64,000 nucleotides of DNA from Chitinophaga oryzae (GTDB taxonomy: Bacteria > Bacteroidota > Bacteroidia > Chitinophagales > Chitinophagaceae), in assembly GCF_012516375.2 (NCBI RefSeq), contig NZ_CP051204.2, positions 7,502,001-7,566,000 on the forward strand, given 5' to 3'. A model generated the notes under the pieces. The model had not been told where the DNA came from. It ran no database searches and saw only the letters and a list, made by a program, of their open reading frames with translations. How positions within the stretch are numbered: position 1 is the stretch's first letter; the number at the start of each line of letters is the position of its first letter. The position numbers and the translations under genes were made by a program. Of the stretch, positions 33,075-43,080 are shown one piece after another.

Positions 33075-35765
33075 TTATTTTCCTGGCGAAATCTTATATG
33101 TGCCTGCTTTTGCACGGAAAGACGATGCATTTTTCCCGGCAACGATATCGATGACGCTTACGGTGTTACCTCTCTCATCCTGCACATTCCAGCAGCCCGG
33201 CGCAAGACCGGTCAGCACAACTTCGTAAGCCTGATCGCCGGGAATAGTGAGCGGGAATGCTGTATCTATCAGCGCTGGACCGGAGGCCATCACAACTATA
33301 CGGTTGCCGATGGTAACCACATAACGCTGTGCCGCCTCATAGTAGCTGACCGGCAGCGGTGCGGCATTGTCGCGGGCCATCTGGAAAACCGTCAGAAAGC
33401 GGTCGTGCACGCGTGCTGCTTTGGGCGATACCATGATCCGGTACACCGCCGGAGAGTTTACCACATAAGGATGCCCGAAAGTACTGGTGGCGCTGTCTCC
33501 GCTCAGTATATCCGGCTGCCGGTTGTCCGGCGCCGGCAGTAACATATTTACATGCGTTTTGCCTGTGATGCCGTTTACCGTGTTGTGTAAGATGAAACCG
33601 GTGTTGGTCTGTTCCGGCTGCTGGCAGGTGGTGATCTGCCAGTATTTTTTGAAAGACGCCTGTGCCGTGGTCATATCATCCGTAAGGATGATCGCTGCGG
33701 GCACGTCATCACGACCGAGATCAAGGAAACAGAAGCCGCGGGTGTATTGCTGCATTTTGGCGGTGTAGGCGGCGGTGAGGTCTGCTTTAAAGTAGCTGTA
33801 GCCCGGCTGTGCCGCGGAAGGCGGCGCATAGCCCGCAGAGGCAACGGCGCCATAGTTAAACCAAGGGTCCGTAACCGTTTCCTGTGGCGTGACAGGGAAA
33901 CGCTGACTGAAGCGGGAGCCGCCATCGTTAGCTTCGGTCCGGAACAGCAGTGGTTCCGCCGGGTCAACGGCCAGCAGCATGCTGTGGGAAACGGAGCGTT
34001 TATTGAAATTAAAGTCATAGGGCGTGCCATAAGAGAGGTACAGTCCTATATGGCCCAGCTGCATACCGTGATAGTATATTTCCAGCGCGCCGGCATCGGC
34101 ATGTTGATGGTTGCCGAAGTGATAACCGCCGCCTTTGATCTGCGCGATCACATCGTTGCTGTTGGGCTGGTTGTTCCATCCCGTACGGGCAATCATACTG
34201 CCAATGACGTGGCCGTAGTCTTTCGTCAGCGGCAGAGAGGCGAGGCTGGTGTCCGGTTTAAGTGCCGGGTCGTTTAGCAGCAGGAACAATACGGGGTTAT
34301 CCGGCAGCCCTCCTTGCCTTTCGAATTCCGCTTTCAGCACCGGATCATCGGCGTAAGCGTAACTGAGCAGCATGGTCTGCGGTTGTTTCCAATAGCCGGC
34401 CCTGCGGTGGGCACGCACACTGAACATATCGCCATCATGCAGCATGGTACCGTCGGGCAGGCGCATATAGAGCCACCAGTAAGGCAGGTCTTTGATGTTA
34501 TCATCGAAAACGGGCCGGCCGGTCATCCGTTTGAACAGCCAGGCCGCATGCATTTCCCATCCGAAACGGTAAGCGCCGTAGTCTACGCCCTGATTATGCC
34601 GTGGCGATGCGTATTCAAATTTCCGCATGGGCGCCAGTTGCTCCAGGATGATGTAGGAGGCGTACCGGTAAGGCAGCGGGTCTTCATCATACACAGCGAT
34701 GCTCATGGCCAGCAGATCGCGGTTGACCTGCGCTTCGTTACCATGGCCATTAATAGCGCTGTTGTCAAAGGGAGGCCATCCTATTTCCATTTCGCGGGCC
34801 TGTCGCATCATGTGGTAGCGTAACGTTCGTCTGGCGGACGTGTCCATCAGCGGGTAACACCAGTCGTATACCAGCGCGCCGGTGTAGATGGCGCGGCCCA
34901 CTTCGCGGGTAATGTCTCCGTATTTCACATTTCCGAATTCCAGCATGACCAGGTAATGGGTGATCAGCTCCACCGCCTGTCTGCCGATGGCGGTGTCTCC
35001 GGTCATGAGGTAATAAAAGGCTTTATTTTCTGCCGCCTGTTCCAGTGCGGCGTTATAGAACACTTCTTTTTGCGGATCAAAGGCGAAGGCAAACGGTTGT
35101 AGCGCCGCCGCCTTCACTTTCTCCCATGCCGTTTTATTTTCTCCTGTGAGTAAGCGCGACTTTATCACCGGCAGCGATTCTTCGTTTAGCCATAAGCGTG
35201 GTCTTCCCGGAAGCGGCACGACGGCAGGCTTATATTGCTGCGCAGCAACCGGTACGGCAGGTGGCACATAAGGCCTGAAAGCGATGTATTGCAGGCGGAT
35301 ATTTTTGGGCAGCCATATTTTCACCTGTTGCCGGGTTGTGGAAAAGTCGAATTTACCGGCTGTCTGTAAAGAATGGTTCCAGCTGTCGAATACGATGCGC
35401 CGGGTGGGCCGTTGGCCGGGGAACTGTATTTTAATGCGGGATGTTTCCACTTTCCCGATTTTCACGAGGGAGTCGAGGTTTTGGGCGGTAGTGGCGCAGG
35501 TGATCATTTCGTAGGTGCCTGTCCGTGGCAGGCTGACCTGGAACACAAGATCGGCAGGGGTATGACTACTGTCTATGGCAGATGGCCGGTCAGGTTTCAG
35601 CGCTACCCATCTTATCTTGCCCGTGCCTTTCACCAGCTCCGCTGTATGCCGGTTGATTTTTGCTTTATCCACATTCCATTGCAGTTGTTGTGATGCGGCG
35701 ATGCTCCACCAAAGCAGTCCCGAAAGCATGAGAAGAAGACGCCTGCTGTTATTGACAATACACAT
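33075..35765 (-). CDS. Heparinase II/III-family polysaccharide lyase, exported
   Basis: An 896-residue exported protein (signal peptide about 1-25). A beta-sandwich, CBM-like domain lies at about 30-165. The helical toroid of the heparinase II/III fold follows (WEKVKAAALQPF; GHGNEAQVNRDLLAMS; HNQGVDYGAYRFGWE). The beta domain carries GGGYHFGNHQHADAGALEIYYHG, whose His matches the metal-site/catalytic region of heparinase II. It cleaves a uronic-acid-containing polysaccharide by beta-elimination; heparin-like substrate, alginate or another target cannot be told apart. It is divergent from a susC-susD pair. Confidence 0.88.
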   Translation of the reverse strand: MCIVNNSRRLLLMLSGLLWWSIAASQQLQWNVDKAKINRHTAELVKGTGKIRWVALKPDRPSAIDSSHTPADLVFQVSLPRTGTYEMITCATTAQNLDSLVKIGKVETSRIKIQFPGQRPTRRIVFDSWNHSLQTAGKFDFSTTRQQVKIWLPKNIRLQYIAFRPYVPPAVPVAAQQYKPAVVPLPGRPRLWLNEESLPVIKSRLLTGENKTAWEKVKAAALQPFAFAFDPQKEVFYNAALEQAAENKAFYYLMTGDTAIGRQAVELITHYLVMLEFGNVKYGDITREVGRAIYTGALVYDWCYPLMDTSARRTLRYHMMRQAREMEIGWPPFDNSAINGHGNEAQVNRDLLAMSIAVYDEDPLPYRYASYIILEQLAPMRKFEYASPRHNQGVDYGAYRFGWEMHAAWLFKRMTGRPVFDDNIKDLPYWWLYMRLPDGTMLHDGDMFSVRAHRRAGYWKQPQTMLLSYAYADDPVLKAEFERQGGLPDNPVLFLLLNDPALKPDTSLASLPLTKDYGHVIGSMIARTGWNNQPNSNDVIAQIKGGGYHFGNHQHADAGALEIYYHGMQLGHIGLYLSYGTPYDFNFNKRSVSHSMLLAVDPAEPLLFRTEANDGGSRFSQRFPVTPQETVTDPWFNYGAVASAGYAPPSAAQPGYSYFKADLTAAYTAKMQQYTRGFCFLDLGRDDVPAAIILTDDMTTAQASFKKYWQITTCQQPEQTNTGFILHNTVNGITGKTHVNMLLPAPDNRQPDILSGDSATSTFGHPYVVNSPAVYRIMVSPKAARVHDRFLTVFQMARDNAAPLPVSYYEAAQRYVVTIGNRIVVMASGPALIDTAFPLTIPGDQAYEVVLTGLAPGCWNVQDERGNTVSVIDIVAGKNASSFRAKAGTYKISPGK

Positions 35766-36266
35766 GTTGGTTGATAATTACATTCACAGATAACGAAGCC
35801 GTTACAATGATAGATACATTTTGTATACAAAACAATAAAAATTAAGTAAACAAATTTGTCTTATCAGGCAAAGACAATAAGCGTATTAAGTACCTTACAA
35901 AGAGATCATTTCACAATCTTGCCTATCAAAAAATAGTGACGTCATTTTTTTTGGAAATAATTTTTTGTTTACAAAATAAATGTATATTCGTATACAAATA
36001 GAGTAGAGATCCATCCGGCGGACCACTGGTTTTCCGGACCATAAAGCAAACATCAACCAATCAAACCGGCATCCTCCCGGCTGCCGATTGAATTACAGTA
36101 TCATACCAGCAATACCATTTTACAGGATCATCAGCCGAAGGCTGATACAGGATTTGTATGTGAGCAACTGAACAACGAGCGGCATGCTGGTAACCAGGAC
36201 CTAAGCAACCAACATCAACGCCAGCCACCACGGCCTGCGGGATTTTATAACCTGTAATTTAAAAAT
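35766..36266. promoter_or_regulatory. Divergent control region with GTATAC palindromes
   Basis: This 501-bp gap separates the lyase from susC. It holds the perfect palindrome TTTTGTATACAAAA (35819-35832), the related TTTTGTTTACAAAA (35963-35976) and TGTATA-TTCG-TATACA (35981-35996). TATATTCG (35983-35990), inside the third site, resembles the -7 box of susC with one mismatch. Such sites suit a dimeric GntR- or LacI-type regulator, none of which is encoded nearby. The remaining 270 bp up to susC show no open frame and look like a long leader. Confidence 0.6.
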
Positions 36267-39200
36267 ATGGTTTTCAACATCCGTACCAGGAGTAATACTG
36301 ACCAGTTCAGACCTGGTATCCTGAGATTGTCACTCACGGCAGCGCTCTCCTTGCTCCTGCTGCTCCTATGCCATTCCCGGACGCTCGCAGCGGCCGACAC
36401 GCTACGTGTAACCGGCACCGTTACCGACAGTACCGGCGCTCCTATGCCGGGGGTGCTGGTGAAAGTAAACGGCACCTCACAGGCTACCACCACCGACGCC
36501 TCCGGACACTTCCTGCTGAAACAGGTGCCGGCAGGCGCCACCATCCTGTTCAGCATGATGGGCTATCTGCCGCAGGAAGTAAAAGCCGGCAGCACCCCGC
36601 TGTATATCCGCCTGCGGCCAGGCGTCCGGCTGCTGGACGAAGTAGTGGTCACCGACGGCTACCGCGTCACCACCCGCGCCGCCAACACCAGCGCCATCGG
36701 CACCATCAGCGGCCAGGCACTGGAAAACAAACCTTTTTCCACCTTCATGCAAAGTATGCAGGGAAAAATAGCAGGCGTATCAGCGCCACTTACCAGCGGC
36801 CAGCCCGGCGCCAATGTCAGCATCCGTATCAGGGGCGTAGGGTCGCTCTCCCTCTCCTCCGATCCGCTGATCGTGGTAGATGGCATGATTGTCAATTCCG
36901 GCCAGCTCTCCGGCGCCGTGACCACCTCCAACGCCCTCGCCGGCATCAACCAGAACGACATCGAAAGCATCGACGTACTGAAAGATGCCGCCGCCACCGC
37001 GCTGTATGGCTCCCGCGGCAGCACCGGCGTGATCGTCATCACCACCAAAAGAGGTAAAACGGGAAAAACACAGGTCAGAGCCGACGCCGAAGGCGGCGTA
37101 GCCAGCCAGCTCCCACTCCCGCATGCCGGCCGTCCGCTCAACGCTGCGCAATACGCCGAACTGTTCCGCGAAGGCCTGCGCAACTCCGGTTATACAGATG
37201 CGCAGATCACCGACCTCGCTGATAAATATGGGCTCAACAGCGGAAAAAGCAACGACTGGTACGACCTCGTGACCCGCACCGGCCGTCAGCAACAGTACAA
37301 CGTTAGCCTCAACAGCGGCACCGAAAAAACAAAACTGTTCGCCTCCGCCGGTTATTTCGATCAACAGGCCACCACCATCGGCGCAGACTTCAAACGCATC
37401 TCCGGCCTCATTAACTTCGATCACCAGATCAACAAACGTTTTCTGCTGTCTGCCGGCGTCAACGTATCCAATGTAGACCAGAACACCCCCTATAGCACCC
37501 AGTACTCCGGCAACCCCACCTGGGCAGCACGCGCACTGCGTCCTTTCCAGCTCGCCTACAACGACAATGGCGCCGTAAACACCGCCACCGCCGGCAATAC
37601 TAATTTTCCGGGCATCTACAATCCTTTGTGGATCGCTGAAAACGATAGTAAACGACTGTCCGAAACGAGAATGCTCGGCAATGCCAAACTCAAATGGAAC
37701 ATCTGGGACAAACTTGTATACACCAGCTACTTCAGCATCGATTATAACACCATGGAGGAAACCATCTTCCTTAACCCGGTCATGGGCGACGGCGTTTCCG
37801 CCGGCGGCACCAGCAAAAACTACTATTCCCGCTACACCAACTGGCTTACCCGCAACCAGCTGGACTATCGTTATGATATTCCGGGCTATGATAATTTTTA
37901 CGTGACCGCCTCCGTCGGTTACGAGGCACAGAAATCCAAAAAATACCTGCTGGCAGCCGTCGGCAGCGGATTCCCTTCCTCCCATGAAGACCTCACCGCA
38001 CTGAGTAACGCTGCCACGCCAACAGGCGCCTATGGCCAGTTCAGCAACTACGCCTTTACATCGCTGTATTCCAGCGCGGGCATCAACTACCGCAACAAAT
38101 ACGCGCTCAACGGCTCCTACCGGAGAGACGGCTCTTCCCGGTTCCCGTCCAACAACCGCAACGCAGGCTTCTATTCCATCGGTGGCACCTGGAACGTGCA
38201 TGAAGAAAACTTCTTTCAGCAGCAACAGATACTGTCATCCCTGAAAATCCGTTCCTCCTACGGCACCACCGGCAATGCCAACCTCGGCAACTATGACTGG
38301 ATGCCGCAGGCCAGCTACAGTAGTTCGTATAGCTATGCAGGTTATAACGGAAGCCAGTATTCCATCGTCGGCAACACCGACCTGCGCTGGGAGACGTCCA
38401 AAAAATTCGATGCCGGCGCCGATATAGGTTTTAACAACGATCGTTTCATGCTGACCATCGATTACTACTACAACAACATCGATGGCCTTATCCGCGCGGT
38501 GAACACCTCCCTTACCACCGGCTTCGGCGCTGTCAGCCAGAACGTTGGCGCTATGGTCAACAAAGGATGGGAATTCACCATCAAAGGCGATGTGCTGAAA
38601 TACAAGCATTTCAACTGGTACGCCAATTTCAACCTCGCGCTGAATAAAAACGAGATCACCCGCTTACCCAAAGGCACACTGGAACGCAATGATATGTTCT
38701 ACCTGAAAGAGGGCTACAGTTTCAACAACTACTACCTGAAAGAATTCGCAGGAGTAGACCCGCAAACCGGCAGTCCCATGTACTATACAGACGGCGGGCA
38801 TTCAGCCACCACCACCGATATCTCAAAAGCCTCCTACGTGATACAGGACAAACAATCTGTACCCAAATATGCAGGCGGATTCAATAACACTTTTACCTAT
38901 AAAGGCATTAGTCTTAGTGTAGATTTCAATTACAACCTCGGCTATTGGGTATACGGCGCTTCCGACATCTATTTCACCTCCGGCGCCTACTACACTTACA
39001 ACAAATACCAGTTTATCTACGACAGGCGCTGGACAACACCCGGACAGCAAACCGATGTGCCCAAATTCAGTACCACCACCGATAATTCCGTAAGCACGTA
39101 CCGGTTGTACCGCGGTGATCATATCCGTTTGCAAAACATCAGCATCGGTTATGATTTCAGCCAGCTGCCGCTGGCGAAACGTGTAGGCGTCAACAAGCTG

Positions 39201-39347
39201 TATGTATATGGCAGGGGCACTAACCTGTGGACCAAAACGTTCGACGACCGTCTGCCTTTTGATCCGGAAGTCAGCTATTCCGGCTTCGATTACCAGAACA
39301 TGCAGAAATACAAAACATTCACTTTCGGGATTAACGTAGGATTTTAA
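36267..39347 (+). CDS. SusC/RagA-family TonB-dependent transporter
   Basis: A 1026-residue transporter without an STN domain. A signal segment (SLTAALSLLLLLLCHSRTLAAA) precedes the carboxypeptidase-regulatory-like domain (VTGTVTDSTGAPMPGVLVKVNG), LLDEVVVTDGYR, and the plug (VSIRIRGVGSLSLSSDPLIVVDGM in part; IDVLKDAAATALYGSRGSTG). The barrel ends TFTFGINVGF. With no STN domain, it should be regulated by something other than sigma/FecR. It partners the SusD protein encoded 10 bp downstream and probably imports oligouronides released by the divergent lyase. Confidence 0.95.
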   Translation: MVFNIRTRSNTDQFRPGILRLSLTAALSLLLLLLCHSRTLAAADTLRVTGTVTDSTGAPMPGVLVKVNGTSQATTTDASGHFLLKQVPAGATILFSMMGYLPQEVKAGSTPLYIRLRPGVRLLDEVVVTDGYRVTTRAANTSAIGTISGQALENKPFSTFMQSMQGKIAGVSAPLTSGQPGANVSIRIRGVGSLSLSSDPLIVVDGMIVNSGQLSGAVTTSNALAGINQNDIESIDVLKDAAATALYGSRGSTGVIVITTKRGKTGKTQVRADAEGGVASQLPLPHAGRPLNAAQYAELFREGLRNSGYTDAQITDLADKYGLNSGKSNDWYDLVTRTGRQQQYNVSLNSGTEKTKLFASAGYFDQQATTIGADFKRISGLINFDHQINKRFLLSAGVNVSNVDQNTPYSTQYSGNPTWAARALRPFQLAYNDNGAVNTATAGNTNFPGIYNPLWIAENDSKRLSETRMLGNAKLKWNIWDKLVYTSYFSIDYNTMEETIFLNPVMGDGVSAGGTSKNYYSRYTNWLTRNQLDYRYDIPGYDNFYVTASVGYEAQKSKKYLLAAVGSGFPSSHEDLTALSNAATPTGAYGQFSNYAFTSLYSSAGINYRNKYALNGSYRRDGSSRFPSNNRNAGFYSIGGTWNVHEENFFQQQQILSSLKIRSSYGTTGNANLGNYDWMPQASYSSSYSYAGYNGSQYSIVGNTDLRWETSKKFDAGADIGFNNDRFMLTIDYYYNNIDGLIRAVNTSLTTGFGAVSQNVGAMVNKGWEFTIKGDVLKYKHFNWYANFNLALNKNEITRLPKGTLERNDMFYLKEGYSFNNYYLKEFAGVDPQTGSPMYYTDGGHSATTTDISKASYVIQDKQSVPKYAGGFNNTFTYKGISLSVDFNYNLGYWVYGASDIYFTSGAYYTYNKYQFIYDRRWTTPGQQTDVPKFSTTTDNSVSTYRLYRGDHIRLQNISIGYDFSQLPLAKRVGVNKLYVYGRGTNLWTKTFDDRLPFDPEVSYSGFDYQNMQKYKTFTFGINVGF

Positions 39348-39357
39348 ACCACTGACC

Positions 39358-40803
39358 ATGAAGAAATACCATAAACATAAATGGTTGCTGCTACTGGTGG
39401 CCGCCACCACCCTGATAAGCGCCTGCGGCAAACAGTTCCTCGATGAACAGCCCCCTACTTCCGTTTCCATAGAGAAAGGTATTCTCACCGATACAGATAT
39501 GATGGAAGCGCTGGCCGGCCTGTACAGAAACCTCGACAACTATTTCCTTTTCGGCCGCAATGCGGTCGTATTCGGTGACCTGCTGGCGGATAACGTATAC
39601 CTCAGCAGCACCAATTCCAGCCGCCTCCTGACGCAATACAGTTATACATTTATCGTATCCAGCCCGGAAACCAGGTTGCTGTGGGCGCAGAGCTATTACA
39701 GCATCCTGCAGGCCAACAGGATCATTGGCGCCCGTATCAATATCAACAATAACGTCAACCAGTTAAGAGGCGAGGCTTATACCCTCCGGGCGTTGTGCTA
39801 CCTGAACCTTGTCAACTGGTTCGCTACGCCATACACCGTGAGGCCTTCCGCCGACGGGGTGCCGCTGGTCACTCTCTCCACCGATGTAGGCGGCGCCTTT
39901 ATCAAACCGGCACGCAACACGGTTGCCCAGGTGTATGATCAGATCATCAGCGATCTGGACAGCGCCTATCAGATCATGCCCGACGCCACTCCATCCATCC
40001 ATACCGCCAGCTCCAACTTCATCACCAAACAGGCCGTAAAAGCCTTACAGGCGCGTGCCTACCTGTACAAAGCCGATTATGCCAAAGCCCGCGACGCCGC
40101 CCTGCTGGTGGTGAAGAACGGCGGCTATACGCTGGCGGCCGACGCCGGCAGCTTTAACGCCTACTGGTCATCCTCCGCCGCACGCACCGACAAGCTGGAG
40201 ACCATTTTTGAACTGAACAACTCCGCCGCCGCCAACAACGGTCCGGAAGGAATGGATTACATGTACTCCCGCAACGGCCTGGGCGACCTGCTCGTCACCG
40301 ATGACACCTATGCCCTTTATACGGCCACGGACAAACGCCGTTCACTGATCATCGACAGCCTCCGTGGCGGCTATCAGGCGTATATTGTCAACAAATACCA
40401 GAATGCCGGTAAAACAGACAAGGACGAAGTTAAGCTGCTACGCTATGCAGAAGTACTGCTAACACTGGCTGAATCCTACGCCAGGCTGGGCGACGAAGCT
40501 AACGCCCTGCTTTATCTGAATAAAGTGGCACAAAACCGCGATGCCGCACTGGCGCCCTACACCTATAGCGGCCCTGCACTGACCGATGCCATCCTGCTGG
40601 AAAGACGCAAAGAGCTGGCCTTTGAAGGACTTCGTTTTTTTGACCTTACCCGTACCAACGCAGAAATACACCGTCAGAACATGGGCGTAAAAGGCTATAC
40701 CAGTTATCCTACCGTAAAAACCACCGACTTCAGAAGGCTGCAGCCCATCCCTGAAGTGGAAACAGGGGCTAACCCAAATATCGCCCAGAATCCGGGCTAC
40801 TAA
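39358..40803 (+). CDS. SusD/RagB-family glycan-binding lipoprotein
   Basis: A 481-residue lipoprotein (lipobox TLISAC). It has SusD helices (SYYSILQANRIIGA; LRGEAYTLRALCYLNLVNWFATPY in part) and the family ending RRKELAFEGLRFFDLTR...LQPIPEVETGANPNIAQNPGY. It binds substrate on top of the SusC barrel. A terminator follows. Confidence 0.95.
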   Translation: MKKYHKHKWLLLLVAATTLISACGKQFLDEQPPTSVSIEKGILTDTDMMEALAGLYRNLDNYFLFGRNAVVFGDLLADNVYLSSTNSSRLLTQYSYTFIVSSPETRLLWAQSYYSILQANRIIGARININNNVNQLRGEAYTLRALCYLNLVNWFATPYTVRPSADGVPLVTLSTDVGGAFIKPARNTVAQVYDQIISDLDSAYQIMPDATPSIHTASSNFITKQAVKALQARAYLYKADYAKARDAALLVVKNGGYTLAADAGSFNAYWSSSAARTDKLETIFELNNSAAANNGPEGMDYMYSRNGLGDLLVTDDTYALYTATDKRRSLIIDSLRGGYQAYIVNKYQNAGKTDKDEVKLLRYAEVLLTLAESYARLGDEANALLYLNKVAQNRDAALAPYTYSGPALTDAILLERRKELAFEGLRFFDLTRTNAEIHRQNMGVKGYTSYPTVKTTDFRRLQPIPEVETGANPNIAQNPGY

Positions 40804-40819
40804 GCACTGTGAACAATAG

Positions 40820-40853
40820 AGGCCTGCTGCTTTCCTGAAAAAGCAGCAGGCCT
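40820..40853 (+). terminator. Terminator after susD
   Basis: A perfect 14-bp stem (AGGCCTGCTGCTTT at 40820-40833, complement at 40839-40852) with a 5-base loop lies 17 bp after the susD stop. The T-run is short, but the stem is very stable. Confidence 0.75.
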
Positions 40854-40874
40854 TTGCTATTAATAAAAAAGCTT

Positions 40875-41516
40875 TTACAGCAAACGGGGTAATTCCTTCA
40901 TCGAATAAAACACCTCCGCACCCGCCGCTTCCAGATAACCCGCACTGTGTTCACTGGCATATCCCAATGCACGGAACCCGCCTGCTTTAGCGGCTTGTAT
41001 GCCGGCAAGGCTATCTTCCACCACAACGCAGTCGGCAGGCGGATAACCCATGGTAGCAGCAGCGTGCAGGAAAATACCAGGGTCCGGCTTCCAGCTGTTG
41101 ATCGTATAGGCGCTGAATATTTTCCCTTCAAAAAAAGGCAGCAGTCCCGTCAACCGCAGGTTCAGCTCTATCTTCTTCACCGGGCCGCTGGACGCCACAC
41201 AGAAAGGCAGCGTGAGCTGCTCCAGTACTTCCCGGATACCTTCTACCGGCTTTACTTCTTTTTCAAACAGCGCGTAAGAACGGGTACGGTACTGCTCAAT
41301 AAAATCATCCGCGAAGGGGCGGTCAGTCAGCGCCTGCAGCGCAGCTACAGACTCCGCCAGGTTTCGGCCGCTCATAAAACGGACAGCCTCCCCTTCATCC
41401 ATAGTGACGCCGTATTCCGCTGCCAGCCCCAGTAACACGCGGATACCAATAATTTCACTGTCTACCAGTACACCATCGCAATCAAATATGACGCATCTTA
41501 TCTTGTTAGTCTTCAT
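40875..41516 (-). CDS. HAD-family phosphatase (beta-phosphoglucomutase-like)
   Basis: A 213-residue HAD hydrolase. Motif I is VIFDCDGVLVDSE (nucleophile Asp and acid Asp), and a helical cap follows at about 20-85. Motif II is VASSG, motif III is the Lys in WKPDPGIF, and motif IV is VVVEDSLAGIQAA. Sequence layout matches the sugar-phosphate phosphatase / beta-phosphoglucomutase group. The physiological substrate is unknown; a sugar phosphate is plausible beside the lyase locus. Confidence 0.9.
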   Translation of the reverse strand: MKTNKIRCVIFDCDGVLVDSEIIGIRVLLGLAAEYGVTMDEGEAVRFMSGRNLAESVAALQALTDRPFADDFIEQYRTRSYALFEKEVKPVEGIREVLEQLTLPFCVASSGPVKKIELNLRLTGLLPFFEGKIFSAYTINSWKPDPGIFLHAAATMGYPPADCVVVEDSLAGIQAAKAGGFRALGYASEHSAGYLEAAGAEVFYSMKELPRLL

Positions 41517-41593
41517 ACAACTGTCGTTCGGACCATAAAGATAATTGTGGTACGGTTATTTCTTGCATTCATCCATCACCCAATACCAGTGTT

Positions 41594-41920
41594 ATGAAAA
41601 TCATGCTTATGCTAATGGCAGCCATCCTGATAAGCAGCTGTGCCACCACCTACAATAGCCGTTTCACTTCCGCTGAGGTAAAACCGGGAATAAGTACACA
41701 AACCGTCATTGCCCGCTTTGGAAAGCCTTTTAAAAAAAGCTTCGAGCAAATCGGGGATGTACTGTACGAAGATTTTTACTACAAGGAAACCATTTATAAG
41801 GACCACTGGTTTGAGATCAACAACATCCTGCATTTCCAGGATGGGAAGCTCGTTTCCCTCGAGCAGGGCGAAGAGAGAAAGTTGTATCAACCGGCCCCGG
41901 TAGTCAGGGCGCAAAAGTAG
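41594..41920 (+). CDS. Small predicted lipoprotein
   Basis: A 108-residue protein. The signal peptide ends in the lipobox ISSC (Cys16). The mature part has one compact domain (VKPGISTQTVIARFGKPFKKSF), like the short beta-lactamase-inhibitor-like/SmpA-type modules, where G-x-P after a helix is typical. The role is unknown, perhaps envelope upkeep. It converges with the MNIO gene 12 bp away. Confidence 0.7.
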   Translation: MKIMLMLMAAILISSCATTYNSRFTSAEVKPGISTQTVIARFGKPFKKSFEQIGDVLYEDFYYKETIYKDHWFEINNILHFQDGKLVSLEQGEERKLYQPAPVVRAQK

Positions 41921-41932
41921 TCTTCAGCCAAT

Positions 41933-43066
41933 TCAGGGGTTTGTTGTTTTCCGCTTCCATTTCTGTGCAATCTTCGCCGCCGTCTCAATCATAGCCGGGT
42001 CCCAGCTTTCTATCTGCCAGTCGGAATGCGCCAGGGAAGACGCTTGCAGCGCCTTCATGGTTGCGCCGAAAGAAGCCGCCGTTTCCAGGATCTGCGACAG
42101 CTCCAGCTGCTGCCGGTACAACGTTTCGTCTTCCTGCGCTTGTGCCGGTATCTGCAGGGCTTCCGGCAGGAAACTATTCAGCGGAACAGTGCTCTTGTTT
42201 TTGTTATTGAGGAGCTGGTCCATCCGGAGGAAATCGTTGCGAAAGGCTGACCGGCTTTCCTCGCTGGCCAGCCCGGAGCCCAGCTGCTCCAATACCACGT
42301 ATTTGAGAGAGGGACACAGGTCTATCGCTTTATCGAGATAGTTAAAGACCGTTGCGGGTACGGCATCATCGTGGGTATCGCGGCGGATGGTCTTGCCCGG
42401 CGTGGCTTCCGACTCGTCCCAGCTGCCGCCGGAGATATGTATTTCCCGGACGCGGTGCAGCGGATACAGGTCTTTCAGCGCTTCAAAAGAAAGATCGAAG
42501 TTATGGGCCTGACAGTAGAGGTTATGCAGGTCGAGGATGACAAAGCCGTTGACCGGTTCCAGTAGCTCGTTGAGGAAATCACCGTGTCTTTTCACTTCTT
42601 CCAGCGAATAGGAGAAAGCCAGGTTCTCCAGTCCTACCGGGCATCCGCAGGCATCCTGCATACGTTTCAGCCGATCGCGCCCGATACCGAGGGTTACCGG
42701 CGTATAGGGAATATTTAATGGTGCGCCGTGGTGAAAGTCCTTACCTGTCATAAAGCCAAAGTGCTCGGTCACATGATCGAAGCGGTAATGACGGCTGACG
42801 GTCTTCAGATGGTCCAGCCACTGTTGTTGTTCCGGTAACCATCTCCCGGAAAAAAGAGAGAAAAAGACACCATGACCGATCAATCTGTTTTCTTCGCTGA
42901 AGACGTTCAGCAGCTCTTCAAACCAGGCAGGCACGTTCTCTACGGCATACAGCGCATCGAAAGACCATTCGATGGCTTCAACCTTGGCCGCCTCCATCAA
43001 AGGAAGGCAGGCGGCCAGGATGTTGTTGTCTAGATTACAGGCGACTGTTGAAACTAATTTCGACAC
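41933..43066 (-). CDS. DUF692/MNIO peptide-modifying iron enzyme
   Basis: About 377 residues from GTG 43066 (alternatives TTG 43084 and GTG 43096 overlap the precursor gene). The DUF692 TIM-barrel metal ligands are all visible: His65 (LIGHGVFFS), Glu101/His102 (VTEHFGF), Glu147/Asn148 (GLENLAF), Asp179/His181/Asn182 (LDLHNLY), Glu208/His210 (EIHISGG), Asp230/His232/Asp233 (DTHDDAVP) and Glu260 (VVLEQLGSG). Such multinuclear non-heme iron oxidative enzymes modify Cys or C-terminal residues of ribosomal peptides. About 95 residues beyond the barrel (285-377) are mostly helical and may replace a separate partner protein. Two CPACGMG peptides are encoded directly upstream on the same strand. Confidence 0.9.
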   Translation of the reverse strand: MSKLVSTVACNLDNNILAACLPLMEAAKVEAIEWSFDALYAVENVPAWFEELLNVFSEENRLIGHGVFFSLFSGRWLPEQQQWLDHLKTVSRHYRFDHVTEHFGFMTGKDFHHGAPLNIPYTPVTLGIGRDRLKRMQDACGCPVGLENLAFSYSLEEVKRHGDFLNELLEPVNGFVILDLHNLYCQAHNFDLSFEALKDLYPLHRVREIHISGGSWDESEATPGKTIRRDTHDDAVPATVFNYLDKAIDLCPSLKYVVLEQLGSGLASEESRSAFRNDFLRMDQLLNNKNKSTVPLNSFLPEALQIPAQAQEDETLYRQQLELSQILETAASFGATMKALQASSLAHSDWQIESWDPAMIETAAKIAQKWKRKTTNP

Positions 43067-43080
43067 AATGCACGTTTTAA

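Noticed and set aside
36780..38225. Long open frame (481 codons) on the minus strand
   Set aside because: It is antisense to the second susC and reads as Gly/Val-rich sequence without motifs, a typical shadow of a biased coding strand.
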